Below are positions 9,701 through 18,742 of a DNA stretch of 64,000 bases, in pieces (positions within the stretch are counted from its first letter, which is position 1; every line of letters starts with the position of its first letter). Under the pieces are notes generated by a model. It worked only from the letters and a program-made list of their open reading frames with translations. It made no database searches and was not told the DNA's origin. The stretch lies in assembly GCA_963691835.1 (NCBI GenBank), contig OY829383.1, forward strand, positions 1,116,001 through 1,180,000, given 5' to 3'. The stretch comes from G963691835 sp963691835. Its GTDB lineage: Bacteria > Pseudomonadota > Alphaproteobacteria > Thalassobaculales > Thalassobaculaceae. The translations under genes and the position numbers were made by a program.

Positions 9701-10061
9701 TTTGGCGCCGAACGAGGCAATCCTTGAGGCCACCCGGAACCGCATCCGGCCGATCTTCATGTCCACCCTGACGAGCGTGTTGGGTATGCTTCCGCTCGTT
9801 GTCTTCCCGGGCGCTGGCTCCGAACTATACCGGGGGCTCGGGTCGGTGGTGATCGGAGGCTTGTCCCTATCAGCGGTCCTGACCCTTGCGATCATTCCAC
9901 CGATGCTGTCGGTGTTCCTCGCCGTTATCGAGCGTAAAAGGATGACCGCAGCGGCGACCGCCAGCGGCGTGCCCGACAAGAGTTCATCGGGAAGCGATGG
10001 AGGGGATGATCAGGGTAAGGCCCCGATCAAGGGTGGCATGACACAGGAACCGGCTGAGTAG
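6795..10061 (+). CDS. RND family efflux transporter permease
   Basis: A 1088-residue inner-membrane proton antiporter of the RND superfamily, with the expected 12 membrane segments and two large periplasmic loops. It starts MDLIRISIFRPIAVISAVLMV, the typical first helix. The TM4 region reads GMVVDAAIVVLENIF: the first proton-relay Asp of AcrB-type pumps is present but the second position is Ala. The second half repeats the fold (LLMALVIVYLVMAVLFES; GIVVNNAILIVHQT). ATG 6795 is preferred because an AAGGAAGG site precedes it; the frame is open from 6738. A hydrophilic tail ends the protein. Substrate unknown; a multidrug or small-molecule role is likely from the family. Confidence 0.92.
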   Translation: MDLIRISIFRPIAVISAVLMVVMFGVVSLQNIPIQLAPDVNRPVITITTNWGGAAPAEVEREIVNRQEDELRGLEGLKSMLSRSETGRARITLEFAVGQDMDKALLLVANRLDRVGDYPIEADEPTFSTAGSEDNPIAWMVLRKTNADGGLMHVFGDFAEDTVKDRIERVNGIAEVRVYGGAEREMQVVVDPERLAQFRLTVPQVVTALRLANASISAGAVDEGKRRYVVRTEGDFDSIEAVRNVVLLTDGGDDMAGRMARVTVGDVADVVFDYKEPVSRIRYFGEPALALPVYRETGANVIETMEGVRAAIDELNLVFLPEAGLYLQQVYDETTYIVSAIDLVQQNIWVGGVLAAVVLMLFLRSFSATAVISLAIPVSVIGSFVAMAALGRSINVISLAGLAFAVGMVVDAAIVVLENIFRLRQEGRDIKDAAYFGASQVWGAIMVSALTTVMVFIPILIMQLEVGQLFRDIAVAISVAVCLSLVVSVTVIPALSARFLSGNSAMRAANRRIPIIDHFARGFSKMVLGITRAVAYSKLLALVVVASFTVGAGAITYFYLPKLDYLPDGNRNLIIGYVQPPPGYNLDTMTGIAGKIEDATRHLWGKDDGPLENEKGEPLMQRFFFAAFRANMIIGAAAMDESRAGELIRPMQRSLASEPATFGFFRQTSLFGRGIGGSRSIDLDISGGSLEDIVSVAQRAFRNVMGVMPRQDGAQVRPRPSLSLGAPEVRVVPDRTRLADNGVTARDLGQTVDAFNDGLRVAEITVDGERIDLTLRGPQKHVLETQGINDMPVVTRDGMIVPASSLASIEVTAGPTEIRHVERLRTVTLVISPPPRMALEEAMDTIRDGVIQPLMDQGVPDGVTLRMSGTADKLTETWDEMVLDLLMALVIVYLVMAVLFESFAYPLIIVLSVPLATAGGVLGLATLNLFSPQNLDMLTVLGFVILIGIVVNNAILIVHQTLFHLRDEGLAPNEAILEATRNRIRPIFMSTLTSVLGMLPLVVFPGAGSELYRGLGSVVIGGLSLSAVLTLAIIPPMLSVFLAVIERKRMTAAATASGVPDKSSSGSDGGDDQGKAPIKGGMTQEPAE

Positions 10062-10121
10062 AGCCTTCCGTCACTGCCCGACTCACACGGGTTGAGCCGG
10101 CGGCGTTGGCGGACTGCTGAT

Positions 10122-11399
10122 CTATTTCTTCAGGTTTCTGAGGTCCTCCGCGATCTTCTCGATGGTCGGCTCCCACTGTTGGCCGTTTGGTTGTCGGTAA
10201 AGGCGCATCGATCTGTACCAGGCCGTTCTGTCGCTGCCGTTCCCCCATCGCCAGTCCGACTGTTCCCCCAGTATCATCCAGACATTCCTGCCCATGGCGC
10301 CTGCAAGGTGACCAACGGCAGTGTCCACGGATATGACAAGGTCACAGGCGGCCACCAGCGAACCAAGATCCGCAAAGTCGCCAATCTCTGGCGAAAGATC
10401 ATGGGCGAAGTCTCGAAGGACCTCGGGGCTTGCCGCGGGCCGGTTCACTAGGCTGACAAACCGCACCCCCGGCACATCCGCGAAGGCCCGAATGGCCTCG
10501 TCCGGTACGGAACGGAGAGCGTCACGGCTGTTTTGCGGGTTGCCGCGCCAGCACAGCCCGATCACGGGGCCACGGCCGGCCGGCATCACCTCCGATCGAG
10601 GCGCACACTCAAGATAGGGGCCCTCATAGGCGGCGCTTTTCAAGCTCGCGTTGAAACGCAAGGGGAGACTGCAGGTCAGGACGCCGTAGTCGAATTGGTC
10701 TACGGAGATGCCGTCAACCACCCGGTCCACGTTCCGGGCCTTGGCGATCAAAGGGCGGATCGCCGGCATACCGGTGAAGCTCACTTCCGATGCGCCTGCC
10801 CGCTTGAGGGCTGTGGCATAGCGAATGAAGTTGATCGTGTCGCCGTGCCCCTGTTCGGCCATGATCAGAACGCGCTTACCGTCCAACGGCTCGCCCGCCC
10901 AAACGTCTTTTCCGACAGCTGCAAGGTCGGCCTGGAAGGTCCGGTTGCTCTCGCGCCGCTCGTAGAGAGCCAATCCCTCGTTCCAGTCTCCCACCTTGAG
11001 GAGCGTGAGGGATCGCATGACCTTGACTGAATCGTCTTCCGCGCTCGCGAAGCGCCCACGCCGGAATGCCTGCAATGCGTCCCGGTACTGTTCGGCCAAC
11101 CGGGCGACGCGCCCATACTCCATGTTGTAAGCAGGGTTTCCTGGATCAACGAGCAGACAGCGCTGCATCAGGTGCAGGCTCTTGTGATACCGGCGCGTCT
11201 CGATATATGCCCGCGAGAGCTCTGTCAGGGCCGCACATTCAAACGGAAAGAGATCGAAGACCGTCTTCCAGGCGCGCGCGGCCACCCGGTGATCTCCGCG
11301 GCGATAAGCCACGAGACCAAGCCCTACCATTCTTGGAACATCGGTTATGGTGATGTCCGCAGATTCCTGGCTGAAGGGCTCCGCGTCCTCGACGGACAT
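10122..11399 (-). CDS. TPR protein with GT9-like glycosyltransferase domain
   Basis: A 425-residue protein. The N-terminal third holds tetratricopeptide-like helices (GLVAYRRGDHRVAARAWKTV; LTELSRAYIETRRYHKSL), and the C-terminal part resembles the GT9/heptosyltransferase fold, with VIGLCWRGNPQN and ISVDTAVGHLAGAMG (Asp and His both present). Such TPR-GT proteins occur in protein- and polysaccharide-glycosylation loci. It is the last gene of a three-gene operon with a type I secretion ATPase and HlyD adaptor, so it may act on the secreted substrate. ATG 11399 has a GAGGGTGG site; a TTG at 11501 would add 34 residues and overlap the adaptor gene by 52 bases. Confidence 0.78.
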   Translation of the reverse strand: MSVEDAEPFSQESADITITDVPRMVGLGLVAYRRGDHRVAARAWKTVFDLFPFECAALTELSRAYIETRRYHKSLHLMQRCLLVDPGNPAYNMEYGRVARLAEQYRDALQAFRRGRFASAEDDSVKVMRSLTLLKVGDWNEGLALYERRESNRTFQADLAAVGKDVWAGEPLDGKRVLIMAEQGHGDTINFIRYATALKRAGASEVSFTGMPAIRPLIAKARNVDRVVDGISVDQFDYGVLTCSLPLRFNASLKSAAYEGPYLECAPRSEVMPAGRGPVIGLCWRGNPQNSRDALRSVPDEAIRAFADVPGVRFVSLVNRPAASPEVLRDFAHDLSPEIGDFADLGSLVAACDLVISVDTAVGHLAGAMGRNVWMILGEQSDWRWGNGSDRTAWYRSMRLYRQPNGQQWEPTIEKIAEDLRNLKK

Positions 11400-11449
11400 T
11401 TCGCCACCCTCGGGACCGACGGCTTCTTCCGTAATCAACTGTACCTCGC

Positions 11450-12811
11450 TCAGGGTTCCCGAAGCGACTGTTGAACGCTGATCAGGAGTGGCGTCATCCA
11501 ATATGTCAGCAGTGTCCGCTCACCAACCGCGATCTGGATGCTTGCCGGCATACCGGATGACAGCCGCATGCCAGGAATCCGGTCGATCGCTTCTTGTTCG
11601 ACTTCCACCTCGACCCGGTAGCTTGGTTTGGCGCGTGGCCCGCCAACACCAACATCGGTATCTCTGGCAACCGTCGTCAGCACACCTTCAATCGGCGGCG
11701 TGGTTCTCGGGTTGAAAGAGCTGAACTGCACTTTCACCGGCGAACCGACCTTTACGGAATCGATGTCCTTCGGTTTCACTGAGCCAACGACCACAAACTC
11801 ATCGACGGGAATGATCTGCATCAGCTGCTGGCCACCACTGACAACCTGACCTTCCGTATGCACCGCGAGTTTGATGACGCTGCCGTCCATCGGCGCTTTC
11901 AGCTCAATCCGCTGAATTCCTTGTTGGGCGAGCGCGAAGCGGGCGCGGTTCTCATCAATGTTGTTGTCGAGTTCCCGCATCCGGTCCTGGGCCCGGACGA
12001 GGCGTCTGTTGCGGGCTGCAACAATACGCATCTCCTGCTCCTGGATCCGCTGCCTCAATCCGGCGACCGCGCCGTCAACCTGCTCGATCGCACCGGCAAT
12101 CCGCGTGCGCTGCCGCTCAACGGAACGGAGGCGTGTCAGCGGTGTGAGTTCCTTTTCGACGAGCGTACGAATGCCGATCATCTCCTCGTCGATCAGACCG
12201 ATCTCGATCTCGAGGGTCTCCTGCCGGCCGCGCTGTGTCTCGATCTGCAACTCAATCTGGCGGATCCGCTCGCGGGTGATCTCTTCCTCATCCAGATACG
12301 TCTGGTTGGACTCTCGATAGAGAGTGCGCTCGGTATCGAGGAGATCAGCCAGTTCCGGATCGTCTTTGGCCGCATCCAAAAGTTCCTGCGGGAATACGAC
12401 GTCGTCGGCGAACATCCGGCTTGCCTGAACCCGGGACCGTTCGGCCAGGAAATTGAAGTAACGGGCCTGGATCCGCTCATACTGGGTGTCCTGCATCAGG
12501 GACTCCATGCGGATGAGAACATCGCCCTTCGAGACACGATCGCCTTCCCGGACCAGGATCTCCTTAACGGTCCCGCCCGTCTGATGCTGAACCAACTGCC
12601 GATGCGTCCGCGACTGGACCTCCGCCGTCGCCCGAACCGCGCTGGCGAGAGGTGCTGTCGCTGCCCATCCGCCAAACAGGAAGAAAAACCCGAAGATCAG
12701 CGCATACCCAAACAGGATCGAGCCTCGCCAGGGACGCTCGACCTTTTGCTCGAACGATCCGGTGGTGATCATTGTCTTCGGCAACTGTTGGGTGGTCGTG
12801 GTCACCGCCAT
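11450..12811 (-). CDS. HlyD-family type I secretion periplasmic adaptor
   Basis: A 453-residue membrane fusion protein of a type I secretion system. A short cytoplasmic tail is followed by one membrane helix (GYALIFGFFFLFGGWAAT, about residues 31-50). Next come a lipoyl half (HQTGGTVKEILVREGDRVSKGD), a long coiled-coil hairpin rich in Glu/Arg/Gln (about 130-290), the second lipoyl half (ELKAPMDGSVIKLAVHTEGQ), and a beta-barrel end matching the HlyD/PrtE family (GMPASIQIAVGERTLLTYW). It lies 6 bases downstream of the ATPase gene. Together they form the inner-membrane part of a T1SS; the outer-membrane channel and the secreted protein are not in the window. Confidence 0.92.
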   Translation of the reverse strand: MAVTTTTQQLPKTMITTGSFEQKVERPWRGSILFGYALIFGFFFLFGGWAATAPLASAVRATAEVQSRTHRQLVQHQTGGTVKEILVREGDRVSKGDVLIRMESLMQDTQYERIQARYFNFLAERSRVQASRMFADDVVFPQELLDAAKDDPELADLLDTERTLYRESNQTYLDEEEITRERIRQIELQIETQRGRQETLEIEIGLIDEEMIGIRTLVEKELTPLTRLRSVERQRTRIAGAIEQVDGAVAGLRQRIQEQEMRIVAARNRRLVRAQDRMRELDNNIDENRARFALAQQGIQRIELKAPMDGSVIKLAVHTEGQVVSGGQQLMQIIPVDEFVVVGSVKPKDIDSVKVGSPVKVQFSSFNPRTTPPIEGVLTTVARDTDVGVGGPRAKPSYRVEVEVEQEAIDRIPGMRLSSGMPASIQIAVGERTLLTYWMTPLLISVQQSLREP

Positions 12812-12817
12812 GGTCGG

Positions 12818-14578
12818 TCACTCCCCAGCCTGATTGGCGATCACTTTCGGCGCCGTTTTCTCCAGCTCGGCGTTCTTGCCGAGTCCGAGTTGCGGCATGA
12901 TCTCGTCGCGCGGCCCAAAGCGTTGAACCTGACCGCCATGAAGCACAAGAACCTTGTCAACGACCTGCAGAATGTTTGGCCGGTGAAGAATGACGATCAC
13001 ATTGACGCCCCGGCTCCGCAGCTCGGTGATTGTCGCGATCAGGGCATCTTCACCCGTCGAGTCGAGGTTGGAGTTCGGCTCATCCAGGATCACGAGCTTC
13101 ACATTCCCGATCACGGCGCGGGCCAAACCGACACGCTGACGCTGTCCGCCTGACAGAAGCACACCGCCTGGGCCGATCGGCGTGTCATAGCCCTGCGGGA
13201 ACCGGAGAATCATTGAGTGCAGGTCGGTCATCTTCGCCGCCGCGATGACCTGCTCGTTGGTCACGTCAGGATCGAAGCGGGCGATGTTGTCCCGCACCGT
13301 CCCCTCGAACAGCTCAACACCCTGGGGCAGATAGCCTACATAGCGGCCGAGATCGGCACTGGGCCAGGCGGACACATCGGCCCCGTCCAGCCGCACCGCG
13401 CCCGTCGTCGGTTTCTCGATGCCCACCAGCAGACGGGCCAACGAAGACTTGCCGGCAGCCGATGGTCCAACGATCGCGAGGACCTCACCAGGCTCCGACC
13501 GGAAGTTGATGCGGTTCAGGATGACCGGCGCCCCGCGGGGTTGGTAGCCGACGCCGACAACGGCCAGATGGCCGTCGACTTCTAGCGGATAGACAGATGA
13601 CTCCTGTTTGCTGAAGCCGTGCCGCAGCATGTAGGCAACCGCCTCATAGTCCTCGCGCGCGCCGACAACCTGGGACCAGCCGGACACGATCACTTCAAGC
13701 GGCATAAGCGCGCGACCGACGAGGATCACCGAGGCCATCATGGCGCCACGGGACATACCGCTCAGTGGATCAAGGATCTCAACGACCGATACGGTCATCA
13801 CCGCCATCATGATGCCCATCCGGAGCATCTTCACGAACGCCTGAATGACACCCGAGGTGCGGCTCGCCTCCGCCTGGATGTCCAGCGAGATATCGTTGTA
13901 GGCACGCCAGTTCCGCTTGAAATGCGGGCGCATGCCCATGCTCTCGACCACGTCGGCATTGTTCATCGCCGCGCCGGAAACTTTCCGTGCCCGGCCATTC
14001 GCGGCCGTCGCCTTCAACAGCTTCGGATCGGCGTAGAGCTTGTTCGCAACGGCGAGCGCCAAAAGGATGCCGCCGCCGATGAGCGCGGTCATGCCAATCG
14101 CGAAGTTGAACATGAACATCACGATGATGAAGATCGGCAGAAAAGGGGCATCCATCAGGTTGTAGACGGCGGGGCTGCCCAAGAACGACCGAAGTGACGC
14201 GAGCCGGTTCAAAGCGTCGCTGCCCATCGCCCCCCGGGAGAGAGAGCCGTTCACGCTCAAATCAAAGAGCTTGTCGCCGATCTGTCTATCGAACCAGCCG
14301 GTGACCTGGACGAAGAGGTAGGTCCGCGCAATGTCGACCAGAGCTTGAATGAACAACGCGGTGAACGCGATCACCGCCAGTGCGGCCAGTGTGGCCATGT
14401 TGCCGGTGCCCAGCACCCGGTCGAACAGCGAGAACATATACATGGGCATGACAAGCACCATGATGTTCACGACGAAACTGAAGATCCCGGCGGCTACAAA
14501 CGCTTCCTTGCACTTCGCGAAGACTTCTGCGAGCGGATCATCCAGGCGTTTCTCGCCCTCATTCATCGCATTCGACAT
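12818..14578 (-). CDS. Type I secretion system permease/ATPase (PrtD-like)
   Basis: A 586-residue ABC exporter half-molecule that energises one-step secretion of proteins across both membranes. Residues about 25-310 form the six-helix membrane domain (SFVVNIMVLVMPMYMFSL is typical of PrtD). The nucleotide-binding domain has Walker A GPSAAGKSS (about 370), the signature LLSGGQRQR (about 474), Walker B LVILDEPNSNLD (about 493) and the switch His in VILHRP. There is no N-terminal C39-like domain, which places it with protease/lipase/S-layer exporters rather than HlyB. It is the first gene of the operon and is divergent from a GT4 gene. Confidence 0.93.
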   Translation of the reverse strand: MSNAMNEGEKRLDDPLAEVFAKCKEAFVAAGIFSFVVNIMVLVMPMYMFSLFDRVLGTGNMATLAALAVIAFTALFIQALVDIARTYLFVQVTGWFDRQIGDKLFDLSVNGSLSRGAMGSDALNRLASLRSFLGSPAVYNLMDAPFLPIFIIVMFMFNFAIGMTALIGGGILLALAVANKLYADPKLLKATAANGRARKVSGAAMNNADVVESMGMRPHFKRNWRAYNDISLDIQAEASRTSGVIQAFVKMLRMGIMMAVMTVSVVEILDPLSGMSRGAMMASVILVGRALMPLEVIVSGWSQVVGAREDYEAVAYMLRHGFSKQESSVYPLEVDGHLAVVGVGYQPRGAPVILNRINFRSEPGEVLAIVGPSAAGKSSLARLLVGIEKPTTGAVRLDGADVSAWPSADLGRYVGYLPQGVELFEGTVRDNIARFDPDVTNEQVIAAAKMTDLHSMILRFPQGYDTPIGPGGVLLSGGQRQRVGLARAVIGNVKLVILDEPNSNLDSTGEDALIATITELRSRGVNVIVILHRPNILQVVDKVLVLHGGQVQRFGPRDEIMPQLGLGKNAELEKTAPKVIANQAGE

Positions 14579-14780
14579 GACCGGTGTTCTTATCCAAATC
14601 AGACCGTAGACACGACCGACGTCCGCCCAACCCGGCTAGGGCCCAGCAGATCCTCAACGATCAGAAAGCTTGTCGATCCTCGTTGACGAATCCGTATAGC
14701 ACGATCTATTCGCCAGTTCGATGATCGGTACTTAGCGCCTCCGCCGGGTTCCGGTCAATCCAGCCTTTTGGGGGGCGACC

Positions 14781-16088
14781 ATGCGAATTCTCTTTGTTCA
14801 TCAGAACATGCCGGGCCAGTACAAGCATCTCGCACCTGCCCTCGCGAAGGAGAAAGGCAATGACGTCGCCTTTATCACACGGGAGGGCAAGCCTGACATT
14901 CCCGGTATTCAAAAGGTGACCTATCGCCTGGCGAGAGAAGCAAAATCCGGCACACATCAGTACCTTAACCGTTTGGACGACCAACTCTTACACGGACAGG
15001 GAGCGGCCAGGGCCGCGATCGGCCTTCGAAACAAAGGGTTCAGGCCGGATGTGATCGCCGGACATTCCGGATGGGGAGAAACCCTTTACTTGAAGGACGT
15101 CTTCCCGGATGCCCGGTTGCTAACGTTCAATGAATTCTTCTATCGGGCACGGGGGGCGGACACCGATTTCGGCTCGAACGGCGAGGAAGATCTGGATCGG
15201 GACTGCCGGACCCGGACCCGGAACGCCCATATGTTGCTCAGCCTTGAAGCGGCGGACTGGGGCGTAACGCCGACTTGGTGGCAGTGGAGTGTTCATCCGG
15301 AGCCCTTCCGGGAACGGATGTCCGTGATCCACGACGGCGTCAACACGACCCTTTGCCAGCGGAAGCCGGATCCGAGGCTGCCGCTCGACAATGGCGAAGT
15401 TTTGACCGCGGAGCACGAGGTCATCACATATATGGCCCGGAATCTGGAGCCCTATCGCGGGTTTCATATCTTCGTGAAGGGGTTGGAGACCCTCTGCAAA
15501 GAGCGGCCCAACGCCCGGTTCGTGATCATCGGTGGCGACGGAATCAGCTACGGCAATGCCCCTGGTGACGCCGCGAACTGGCGGGAAAAACTGATGACGA
15601 ACGCCAAGATCGATCCGGCCCGGGTCCATTTCATGGGCAAAGTCCCTTACGACACCTACAGGACCATCCTGTCCCTAAGCCGTGCCCACATTTATCTCAC
15701 CTTCCCGTTCGTCCTCTCCTGGTCGGTCATGGAAGCGATGAGTCATGAGTGCCTGATGATCGCGTCCGGTACAAAACCGGTCGGCGAGGTGATTCGGGAT
15801 GGGGAGAACGGCCTGCTGTTTCCCTTTGACGACCACGAAGCGATGGTTGCCAAGGTTGTCGATGCGGTTGAACGGCCTGAACACTATCATGAAGTTCGGA
15901 AGGCCGCCCGCCGATCGATCGTCGAGCGGTATGACCTGGAGACTGTCTGCCTGCCGCGCCAAAAAGAACTCATAACCCTGTTGGCTGACCATAAGCGGCC
16001 CCCGGCACCCGTGGTACCCGACTACGTGGATGAGACCTTCCTGCATGAGGATGCCAGTCATCGTCGCCTCGAACCGGCAGTCGCATAA
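14781..16088 (+). CDS. Glycosyltransferase family 4
   Basis: A 435-residue GT-B glycosyltransferase. The N-terminal domain begins MRILFVHQNMPGQYKHLAPAL, and the C-terminal donor domain contains IIGGDGISYG, a RVHFMGKVPYD strand and the EX7E-like region SWSVMEAMSHECLMIAS followed by GENGLLFPF, all typical of GT4. A GGGGGG run 5 bases before ATG supports the start. It faces away from the T1SS operon across about 200 bases and is followed 9 bases later by a TPR gene, likely one operon. It probably adds a sugar to a glycan intermediate or glycoprotein; the sugar cannot be read from sequence. Confidence 0.88.
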   Translation: MRILFVHQNMPGQYKHLAPALAKEKGNDVAFITREGKPDIPGIQKVTYRLAREAKSGTHQYLNRLDDQLLHGQGAARAAIGLRNKGFRPDVIAGHSGWGETLYLKDVFPDARLLTFNEFFYRARGADTDFGSNGEEDLDRDCRTRTRNAHMLLSLEAADWGVTPTWWQWSVHPEPFRERMSVIHDGVNTTLCQRKPDPRLPLDNGEVLTAEHEVITYMARNLEPYRGFHIFVKGLETLCKERPNARFVIIGGDGISYGNAPGDAANWREKLMTNAKIDPARVHFMGKVPYDTYRTILSLSRAHIYLTFPFVLSWSVMEAMSHECLMIASGTKPVGEVIRDGENGLLFPFDDHEAMVAKVVDAVERPEHYHEVRKAARRSIVERYDLETVCLPRQKELITLLADHKRPPAPVVPDYVDETFLHEDASHRRLEPAVA

Positions 16089-16097
16089 GGAGTGTCG

Positions 16098-17843
16098 ATG
16101 GCAGAGACACCGGACCGGCGGACAGACACGCTTCAAAGAGCGCAGGCGGCACTAAAGGCCGGACGGCTTGGCGAGGGCTATGCCGCCCTGGGCGAGATTT
16201 TGAAAGTCGATCCGGCGGACCGGAACGCACTCTACAACATGGGCGTCATCGACGGCCGCCGGGGCGACCGGACCCGCGCGGCCTTGCGTTTTCGGCTCAC
16301 GGTGCTGACCGATCCTGCCCACGTGTCGGCGCTTGGCAGCCTTGCATCTCTTCCGGAGCATTTGCCGGGGGGCGTGGTTGCCAACCGTTTGACGTCCTGG
16401 GCACGCATGCTCGCGCCGGGGAATCCCACAGTGTGGCGGCGACACGCCGAGGCAATGGCGGAATCGGATCGTGGGGATGACGGACCGCAATCCATCGTGA
16501 GCCGGTCCTGGCGCCGCGCGGTCCTGCTCGGGATCTCAGACAGCCTGACGCTCGCCGCCGCCGCACGCCCTCTCCGAACGTCGTTTCCAGGAAGCGCGCG
16601 CGCGATGCTCGTCTCGGCGCTCCATGCCCCCAACGCGAACCGTCAAACCCCTGCGGTTCATGCAGCTTGCTGGAGCCATCTCGCGGAGTTGGAACAATCC
16701 CGGGGGCAGCCTGCCCGGGCCGTCCAGGCCCATCGCCGGTGTGCCTGTCTCGACCCGGCGAGGGCGGATGTACTGGCAAACCTCGCGGCCGCCCATCAAG
16801 ACGCCAGCGAACCGCTCGAAACAGACCGGGTACTGTCCCGCGCCGTTGCTGCCGATCCGTCCGACCGGCATGTGCGTTGGCTGCTCGGGTGCCGGGCGAT
16901 GGCGCGGCACCGGTTCGAAGCCGCGTCTCCGCTGCTCGCCACCCGGTGGACCGATCCGGAGCCGGGAAGCCGTGCTGCCCGGGAGATCCAGCCACTTTGG
17001 ACGGGCAACCGCCTGGGCAGCCGCTCCATCCACCTCTGGCCAGACTTCAACATCGGGGACGAGATCCTCTATGCCAGCGTCGTGCCCGATGTGACAGGGA
17101 CGGGCGTGCGGCCCAAGCGGCGTGTGGTCCTGGAGGCGGACCCGCGTCTCAGAGCCCTGTTCAGCCGCTCCTTCCCGCACGCCGAGGTCATCGACGCGCC
17201 GACCAACCGTGATCAGCTCGTTGAGACACCACCGGAAACGGACGTGCAAGCGTCCACGGCTCTGGCGGCCTGCTGGCTCCGTCAGCGGATCCCGCAGTTC
17301 CCTGATACGACCGGTTATCTGAAAGCGGATCCCGACAGGGTGGCGGCCATGGGGGGCGCGCTGTCTCAGCATGGCGAGGCCCGGCTGATCGGTCTTGGGT
17401 GGACCAGCGGGAACCGGCGGACGGCGGCGGGCAAGGCGACCCGGCTGATCGACTGGGCACCGCTTCTTGCGGCGCCCGGCATCCGCGTTGTGAGCCTTCA
17501 GTACGACCCTCCTGAAGACGAGATCGAAGAGGTGTTGGCGGCCGGGCTTCCGGCACCGCTGTCGCCGCCGCTTGAGGATCTGCGGGATGACATTGATGGA
17601 TTGGCGGCACTGATTGCCGCAATGGACGCCGTCGTCTCCATATCCGGGCTGACGGCCCATCTCGCCGGCGCGCTCGGCATGAACGGACACGTCCTGCTGC
17701 CGCCAGCACCCCTTTGGTTCTGGTTCGACCAGGGACGCCGAACGCCTTGGTACCCGTCACTCCAACTCTATCGCAGAGCCCCGTCCGAAGACGGCTGGCA
17801 GCGTCCGATTTCGGAGATCGCGTCGGCCCTGCAGGTAAACTAG
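16098..17843 (+). CDS. TPR protein with degenerate GT9-like domain
   Basis: A 581-residue protein built like the one at 10122-11399. N-terminal TPR-type helices (AQAALKAGRLGEGYAALGEI; DRNALYNMGVIDGRRGD) extend over more than 200 residues, and a GT9-like C-terminal half follows (RLIGLGWTSGNRRT; VSISGLTAHLAGALG). The usual SxDTxxxH pattern reads SISGLTAH, so the conserved Asp is missing while His remains; activity may be altered. ATG 16098 is preferred because AAGGAG lies just upstream; a GTG at 16092 is the alternative. It follows the GT4 gene by 9 bases. The role is probably glycan assembly or protein glycosylation, by context only. Confidence 0.72.
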   Translation: MAETPDRRTDTLQRAQAALKAGRLGEGYAALGEILKVDPADRNALYNMGVIDGRRGDRTRAALRFRLTVLTDPAHVSALGSLASLPEHLPGGVVANRLTSWARMLAPGNPTVWRRHAEAMAESDRGDDGPQSIVSRSWRRAVLLGISDSLTLAAAARPLRTSFPGSARAMLVSALHAPNANRQTPAVHAACWSHLAELEQSRGQPARAVQAHRRCACLDPARADVLANLAAAHQDASEPLETDRVLSRAVAADPSDRHVRWLLGCRAMARHRFEAASPLLATRWTDPEPGSRAAREIQPLWTGNRLGSRSIHLWPDFNIGDEILYASVVPDVTGTGVRPKRRVVLEADPRLRALFSRSFPHAEVIDAPTNRDQLVETPPETDVQASTALAACWLRQRIPQFPDTTGYLKADPDRVAAMGGALSQHGEARLIGLGWTSGNRRTAAGKATRLIDWAPLLAAPGIRVVSLQYDPPEDEIEEVLAAGLPAPLSPPLEDLRDDIDGLAALIAAMDAVVSISGLTAHLAGALGMNGHVLLPPAPLWFWFDQGRRTPWYPSLQLYRRAPSEDGWQRPISEIASALQVN

Positions 17844-17876
17844 GTCTTCGGCTTGCGGGCTCGGGCCCGTACCAAG

Positions 17877-18566
17877 CTAGGCGCCGAGCATGGCGCGCTC
17901 TGCGTTCCAAAGATCGGCGTAATCCACATGTTGCCAATCATCGAACCAGGGCCCACCGCGGGTGAAATGGATCGCGCCTGGCGGGGGACCATCCGCAGGT
18001 ACCGGATACCAGCCCTCAAGCCAGTTCCATTCCGTGTCCAGCGCCCCGATCTCCGAGTCCGACAGCCATTGAAACCGGTGCAGGAACGCCCCGCTTTCGC
18101 GATTGACCACCTCCGGCGTCAAAGCGCGGTTCGAGGGGTGTCCGCAGTTGATCAGCATCATGCTTGACCAGTTCTTGCGCGGATACTGGGTCTGGAGACG
18201 GCCGTCCATCTTGGTTGTCTCTGTGGGCCGGTAGTCGTGCTGAACACACATGAGCGCGCGTGTCTCATCACGCTGTTCGAAGAGGGCGGCGATGTCCCGT
18301 GTCCAAAGGAAGTCGCAGTCGCAGAAGATCGCCCATCCCTGGAATCCGGCAAGATGGGGAACCAGAAAACGGGTGTAGGTGAACTCGGTCGCCGCCATCG
18401 CATCGGCGTCCCGGGTATATAGACCCGACGCCCGGAGCGCGGATTGCTTCAGGGGAACGATCTCAACGGCCTCACCCGAGAAACGGCGGAGAGAGTGAGC
18501 GCATACTTGGTAGGCGATGTCCTCCCGGCTGTCCCAACCGACATACACCCTGATCGTCTCAGTCAA
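17877..18566 (-). CDS. GT-A glycosyltransferase (GT8-like)
   Basis: A 229-residue small glycosyltransferase-like protein. It begins IRVYVGWDSREDIAYQVCAHS and carries a DxD-type metal/donor motif in FCDCDFLWTRD near residue 85, then NCGHPSNRAL and GAIHFTRGGPWFDDW, a pattern seen in GT8-like cytoplasmic transferases. It converges with the TPR gene (33 bases between stops) and is divergent from the GT4 gene at 18743. There are no membrane segments. It probably adds one residue in the local glycan pathway. The family call is good; the donor is unknown. Confidence 0.78.
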   Translation of the reverse strand: MTETIRVYVGWDSREDIAYQVCAHSLRRFSGEAVEIVPLKQSALRASGLYTRDADAMAATEFTYTRFLVPHLAGFQGWAIFCDCDFLWTRDIAALFEQRDETRALMCVQHDYRPTETTKMDGRLQTQYPRKNWSSMMLINCGHPSNRALTPEVVNRESGAFLHRFQWLSDSEIGALDTEWNWLEGWYPVPADGPPPGAIHFTRGGPWFDDWQHVDYADLWNAERAMLGA

Positions 18567-18742
18567 ACCAATGGCTCCTTAGGGCGGTTCTCTTGCGAGA
18601 CAAAATCGTCGCGCCGACGCCAAGAGCCGTATTATAAGCCGCACCTGGACACAATGGCCGACCGTCAAACGTCGGCCTCTTCCCGCAAATGCCGCCGGTC
18701 CGGACGTTCTCCGCCGACCGGCAATCGGACCGGACACCGTTG

